A stretch of DNA of 64,000 nt, taken from positions 1,116,001 to 1,180,000 of the forward strand of contig NZ_JAJVKW010000001.1 in assembly GCF_024198255.1 (NCBI RefSeq), written 5' to 3'. Source of the stretch: Myxococcus guangdongensis (lineage in GTDB: Bacteria > Myxococcota > Myxococcia > Myxococcales > Myxococcaceae). Below, piece by piece: positions 61,498 through 64,000 of the stretch. The position numbers and the translations under genes were made by a program. The notes beneath the pieces were generated by a model. The model ran no database searches, was not told where the DNA came from, and worked only from the letters and a program-made list of their open reading frames with translations. Position 1 is the stretch's first letter, and every line of letters begins with the position of its first letter.

Positions 61498-62802
61498 CTA
61501 CTCCACGCGCTCGCGAACCAGGGGACGCGGCGCGGGAGCGGCATCACCGAAGCGATACGCCGCGAGCAGCCGCGCCTTGACGCCCTCGACAGGCGCCTCG
61601 TCGTTGAAGTGCACGCGCACCACGGGCTCGCCCTTCTTCACCGCCTCGCCCGTCTTCTTCAGCAGCGTGAAGCCCACGGCCGGGTCGATCTTGCTGTCCA
61701 CCCGCTGCCGGCCCGCGCCGAGCGCCACGCCCGCCAGGCCCACGCCCTCCGTGTCGATGCCCGTCACGAAGCCCTCCCGGGGCGCCACCACGTCCACCGT
61801 GGCGCGCGCCTGAGGCAGCAGCGAGTAGTCGTCGATGGAGCGCGGGTCTCCGCCCTGCGACTGGACAATCTCCTTCAGCTTGCGGATGGCGCTGCCGTCC
61901 TCCACCGACTTGCGCAGCTTCTCGCGCGCCTCGTCCACCGTGGCGGCCTTCTTGCCCAGCACGAGCATCTCCGCCGTCAGCGCGTAGGTGATTTCGGTGT
62001 AGTCCTCCGGCGCGTCGCCGCGGAGCATGTCCACCGCCTCCATCACCTCCAGCGAGTTGCCCACCTTGCGGCCCAGCGGCTGGTCCATGTCCGTCAGGAG
62101 CGCCACCACCTTGCGCCCCATCTCCGCGCCCAGGCCAATCATCGTCTTCGCCAGCGTGCGGGCATCCTCGTCGCGCTTCATGAACGCGCCGCTGCCCACC
62201 TTCACGTCCAGCACCAGCGCGTCGATGCCCTCCGCCAGCTTCTTGCTCATGATGGACGAGGCAATCAGCGGGATGCAGTCCACCGTCGCCGTCACATCAC
62301 GCAGCGCGTAGAGCTTCTTGTCCGCGGGCGCCACCTGCGCCGTCTGGCCAATCAGGCAGCAGCCCACCTCGCGCACCAGCCGGCGGTACTCGGCCGTGGA
62401 CAGGTTCACGTTGAAGCCCGGGATGGACTCCAGCTTGTCCAGCGTGCCGCCCGTGTGGCCCAGCCCCCGGCCCGAAATCATCGGCACCGGCACCCCGCAC
62501 GCGGCCGCCAGGGGCGCCAGGCTGAGCGACACCTTGTCCCCCACGCCGCCCGTCGAGTGCTTGTCCACCTTCACGGCCGGGGTGTCGGACAGGTCCAGCA
62601 CCTCGCCCGAATTCAGCATGGCCCGAGCCCAGGCCCCCAGCTCCCGGGAGTCCAGCCCCCGGAAGAAGACGGCCATGCACATGGCCGCCATCTGGTAGTC
62701 CGCCACCGTTCCCGCCGTATACGCCTGGATGAACGCGGCGATGTCCGCCGGCTCCAGCCGGCCTCCATCCCGCTTTGCCTTGATGAGCTCGTAGGGTTGC
62801 AC
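61498..62802 (-). CDS. deoA: thymidine/pyrimidine-nucleoside phosphorylase
   Basis: 434 residues from GTG 62802, the family's usual length. The signature VDKHSTGGVGDKVS and SGRGLGHTGGTLDKLE are intact, plus SIMSKKLAEG and the C-terminal biotinyl-lipoyl-like strand region. Cleaves thymidine/uridine with phosphate. The BMP-family binding protein starts divergently 78 bp away, which suggests uptake and breakdown of nucleosides. Confidence 0.95.
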   Translation of the reverse strand: MQPYELIKAKRDGGRLEPADIAAFIQAYTAGTVADYQMAAMCMAVFFRGLDSRELGAWARAMLNSGEVLDLSDTPAVKVDKHSTGGVGDKVSLSLAPLAAACGVPVPMISGRGLGHTGGTLDKLESIPGFNVNLSTAEYRRLVREVGCCLIGQTAQVAPADKKLYALRDVTATVDCIPLIASSIMSKKLAEGIDALVLDVKVGSGAFMKRDEDARTLAKTMIGLGAEMGRKVVALLTDMDQPLGRKVGNSLEVMEAVDMLRGDAPEDYTEITYALTAEMLVLGKKAATVDEAREKLRKSVEDGSAIRKLKEIVQSQGGDPRSIDDYSLLPQARATVDVVAPREGFVTGIDTEGVGLAGVALGAGRQRVDSKIDPAVGFTLLKKTGEAVKKGEPVVRVHFNDEAPVEGVKARLLAAYRFGDAAPAPRPLVRERVE

Positions 62803-62880
62803 GGGGACTGCCCATACCAGGAACAAGGCCCCCCATGCACTTCCGCGAAAGGCGCCGCCGCATCTGGTAGATAGCCAGCC

Positions 62881-64000
62881 ATGATGCTTCGCCTCCAGGT
62901 CCTCGCCCTCACGGCCCTCCTGTGCGCCTGTTCCAAGTCCAAGGAGGAGTCGCCCCCCGCGGGCGCTCCCGCCACCTCCCCGCAGGCGGCGAAGAAGCCC
63001 CTCCCCGTCGGCCTCGTCATCGACGTGGGCGGCCGGGGTGACCACTCCTTCAACGACGCCGCCCTTCGCGGCCTGGAGCTGTGGGCCGCCGGCAAGCGCT
63101 ACGAGGGCGGCAAGTACGTGGACGCTGGGCCGGACGAGGTGAGCAAGTCGCTGCCCGGCCACCTGTCCTCCATCGCCGCCACCCTGAAGCCGCTGCCCAT
63201 CCAGCCCGTCGTCCTCCAGAGCAAGGCCCAGGAGGACTACATCCCCAACCTCCAACTGCTCGTGGACCGGGGCTCGCAGCTGACCATCGGCAACGGCTAC
63301 CTGCTGGCCAACGCCGTACGCACGTCCGCCCAGGAGAACCCGAAGGCGCGCTTCCTGCTCATCGACAGCCAGGTGCTCGACTCGCAGGGCAAGGCGCTGA
63401 AGCTGCCCAACGTGCGCACCGTCCTCTTCAAGGAGCACGAGGGCAGCTTCCTCGTGGGCGCGCTCGCGGGTCTGGTGACGAAGACGAACAAGGTGGGCTT
63501 CGTGGGCGGCATCGAGGTGCCCCTCATCCAGCGCTTCGAGGTGGGCTACCGCGCGGGCGTGAAGACGACGAAGCCCGAGGCCGCCCAGGCCCTGATGTCC
63601 GTCTACACCGGCAGCTTCAACGACATGGCCGCCGGCAAGCAGGTGGCCCAGGACCTCATCGCCAAGGGCGCGGACGTCATCTTCCACGCGGCTGGCTCGG
63701 ACGGCATCGGCGTCATCCAGGCGGTGAAGGAGGCTCGCGCGGCGGGCAAGAGCGTGTATGCCATCGGCGTGGACTCGGACCAGTCGCACGTGGCGCCGGA
63801 GGCCATCCTCACCTCCATGCTGAAGCACACGGACCTGGTCGTGTACCAGACGGCCAAGGACCTGGTGGACGACAAGTTCACCGCCAGCGAGCAGGTGCTG
63901 GGCATCAAGGAGAACGGCGTGGCCATGGCCGAGGTGCGGGTGGACTTCCCGGGCAAGGCGGAGGCGCTCCAGAAGGTGGAGGCCTTGCGCCAGCGCATCA
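62881..64000 (+). CDS. BMP/PnrA-family nucleoside-binding lipoprotein (truncated by window end)
   Basis: At least 373 residues from ATG 62881 (a second ATG follows); no stop before the window end. Lipobox LLCACS, then LPVGLVIDVGGRGDHSFND, FKEHEGSFLVGALAGLVTKT, VIFHAAGSDGIGVIQAVKEA and GVDSDQSHVAPEAIL. This is the pattern of the BMP (PnrA/TmpC) family of ABC solute-binding lipoproteins that bind purine nucleosides. Transporter genes may follow outside the window. Divergent to thymidine phosphorylase. Confidence 0.92.
   Translation, partial: MMLRLQVLALTALLCACSKSKEESPPAGAPATSPQAAKKPLPVGLVIDVGGRGDHSFNDAALRGLELWAAGKRYEGGKYVDAGPDEVSKSLPGHLSSIAATLKPLPIQPVVLQSKAQEDYIPNLQLLVDRGSQLTIGNGYLLANAVRTSAQENPKARFLLIDSQVLDSQGKALKLPNVRTVLFKEHEGSFLVGALAGLVTKTNKVGFVGGIEVPLIQRFEVGYRAGVKTTKPEAAQALMSVYTGSFNDMAAGKQVAQDLIAKGADVIFHAAGSDGIGVIQAVKEARAAGKSVYAIGVDSDQSHVAPEAILTSMLKHTDLVVYQTAKDLVDDKFTASEQVLGIKENGVAMAEVRVDFPGKAEALQKVEALRQRI

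Overview
The window is high-GC DNA (strong G/C bias at third codon positions) with densely packed, often overlapping genes. It holds Ser/Thr protein kinases, a sigma-54 activator, orphan response regulators, many lipoproteins, a MoxR/Bat operon and GTG starts. This fits a predatory myxobacterium of the Myxococcus/Corallococcus/Cystobacter group. That placement is inferred from gene style only. I see no rRNA, tRNA, insertion sequence, CRISPR array or prophage. Layout: 26-7818 (-) is a seven-gene moxR-DUF58-BatD-like-batA-batB-batC-batD operon in which six genes overlap their neighbours. 7996-10911 holds an alpha/beta hydrolase, an M14 carboxypeptidase and a small TPR protein. 11087-13852 (+) is a coupled trio of DUF2157, DUF4401 and GDYXXLXY proteins. 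13957-15102 is a putative iron-regulated heme oxygenase unit with a Fur-box-like site, followed by a convergent SDR. 15963-21476 is a divergent pair: a GAF/sigma-54 activator and a 1152-residue kinase/ATPase. 21549-24783 (+) is a tightly coupled unit encoding an unrecognised 214-residue protein, a YcaO enzyme and a TfuA protein. 

From 24900 to 36759 come membrane and signalling genes: a Cys-motif membrane protein, a methyltransferase, an LPG-synthase-type flippase-like protein, a CBS protein, two orphan receiver proteins, a ZIP transporter, a four-gene LpoB/COG3014 lipoprotein operon, an MscS channel and a four-heme lipoprotein. 36901-40743 holds a LysM lytic transglycosylase and an L,D-transpeptidase. 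40751-45219 (-) is a PEGA-domain kinase followed by a two-module AAA ATPase. 45340-49752 (-) is a four-gene coupled MacB/LolD-type ABC operon. 49895-54919 (-) holds a large glycosyltransferase-like membrane protein and a PspA/solute-binding-protein/coiled-coil trio. 55110-64000 has an orphan histidine kinase, an amidohydrolase with cytidine deaminase, a PilZ protein, a SET-domain protein, a TetR/SDR divergent pair with palindromic operators, thymidine phosphorylase and a truncated BMP-family nucleoside-binding lipoprotein. 

The most interesting system is the YcaO-TfuA unit. These two families together make backbone thioamides in characterised archaeal and RiPP systems. Here there is no obvious short precursor peptide, protease or transporter, only an unknown 214-residue protein translated in register with the enzymes and a giant kinase just upstream. 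That layout suggests modification of a folded protein or an uncharacterised product. Second-tier items are the Fur-box heme oxygenase unit with a Cys-rich small protein, the PspA trio, the bacterial SET protein, and the AAA protein with a degenerate first module.
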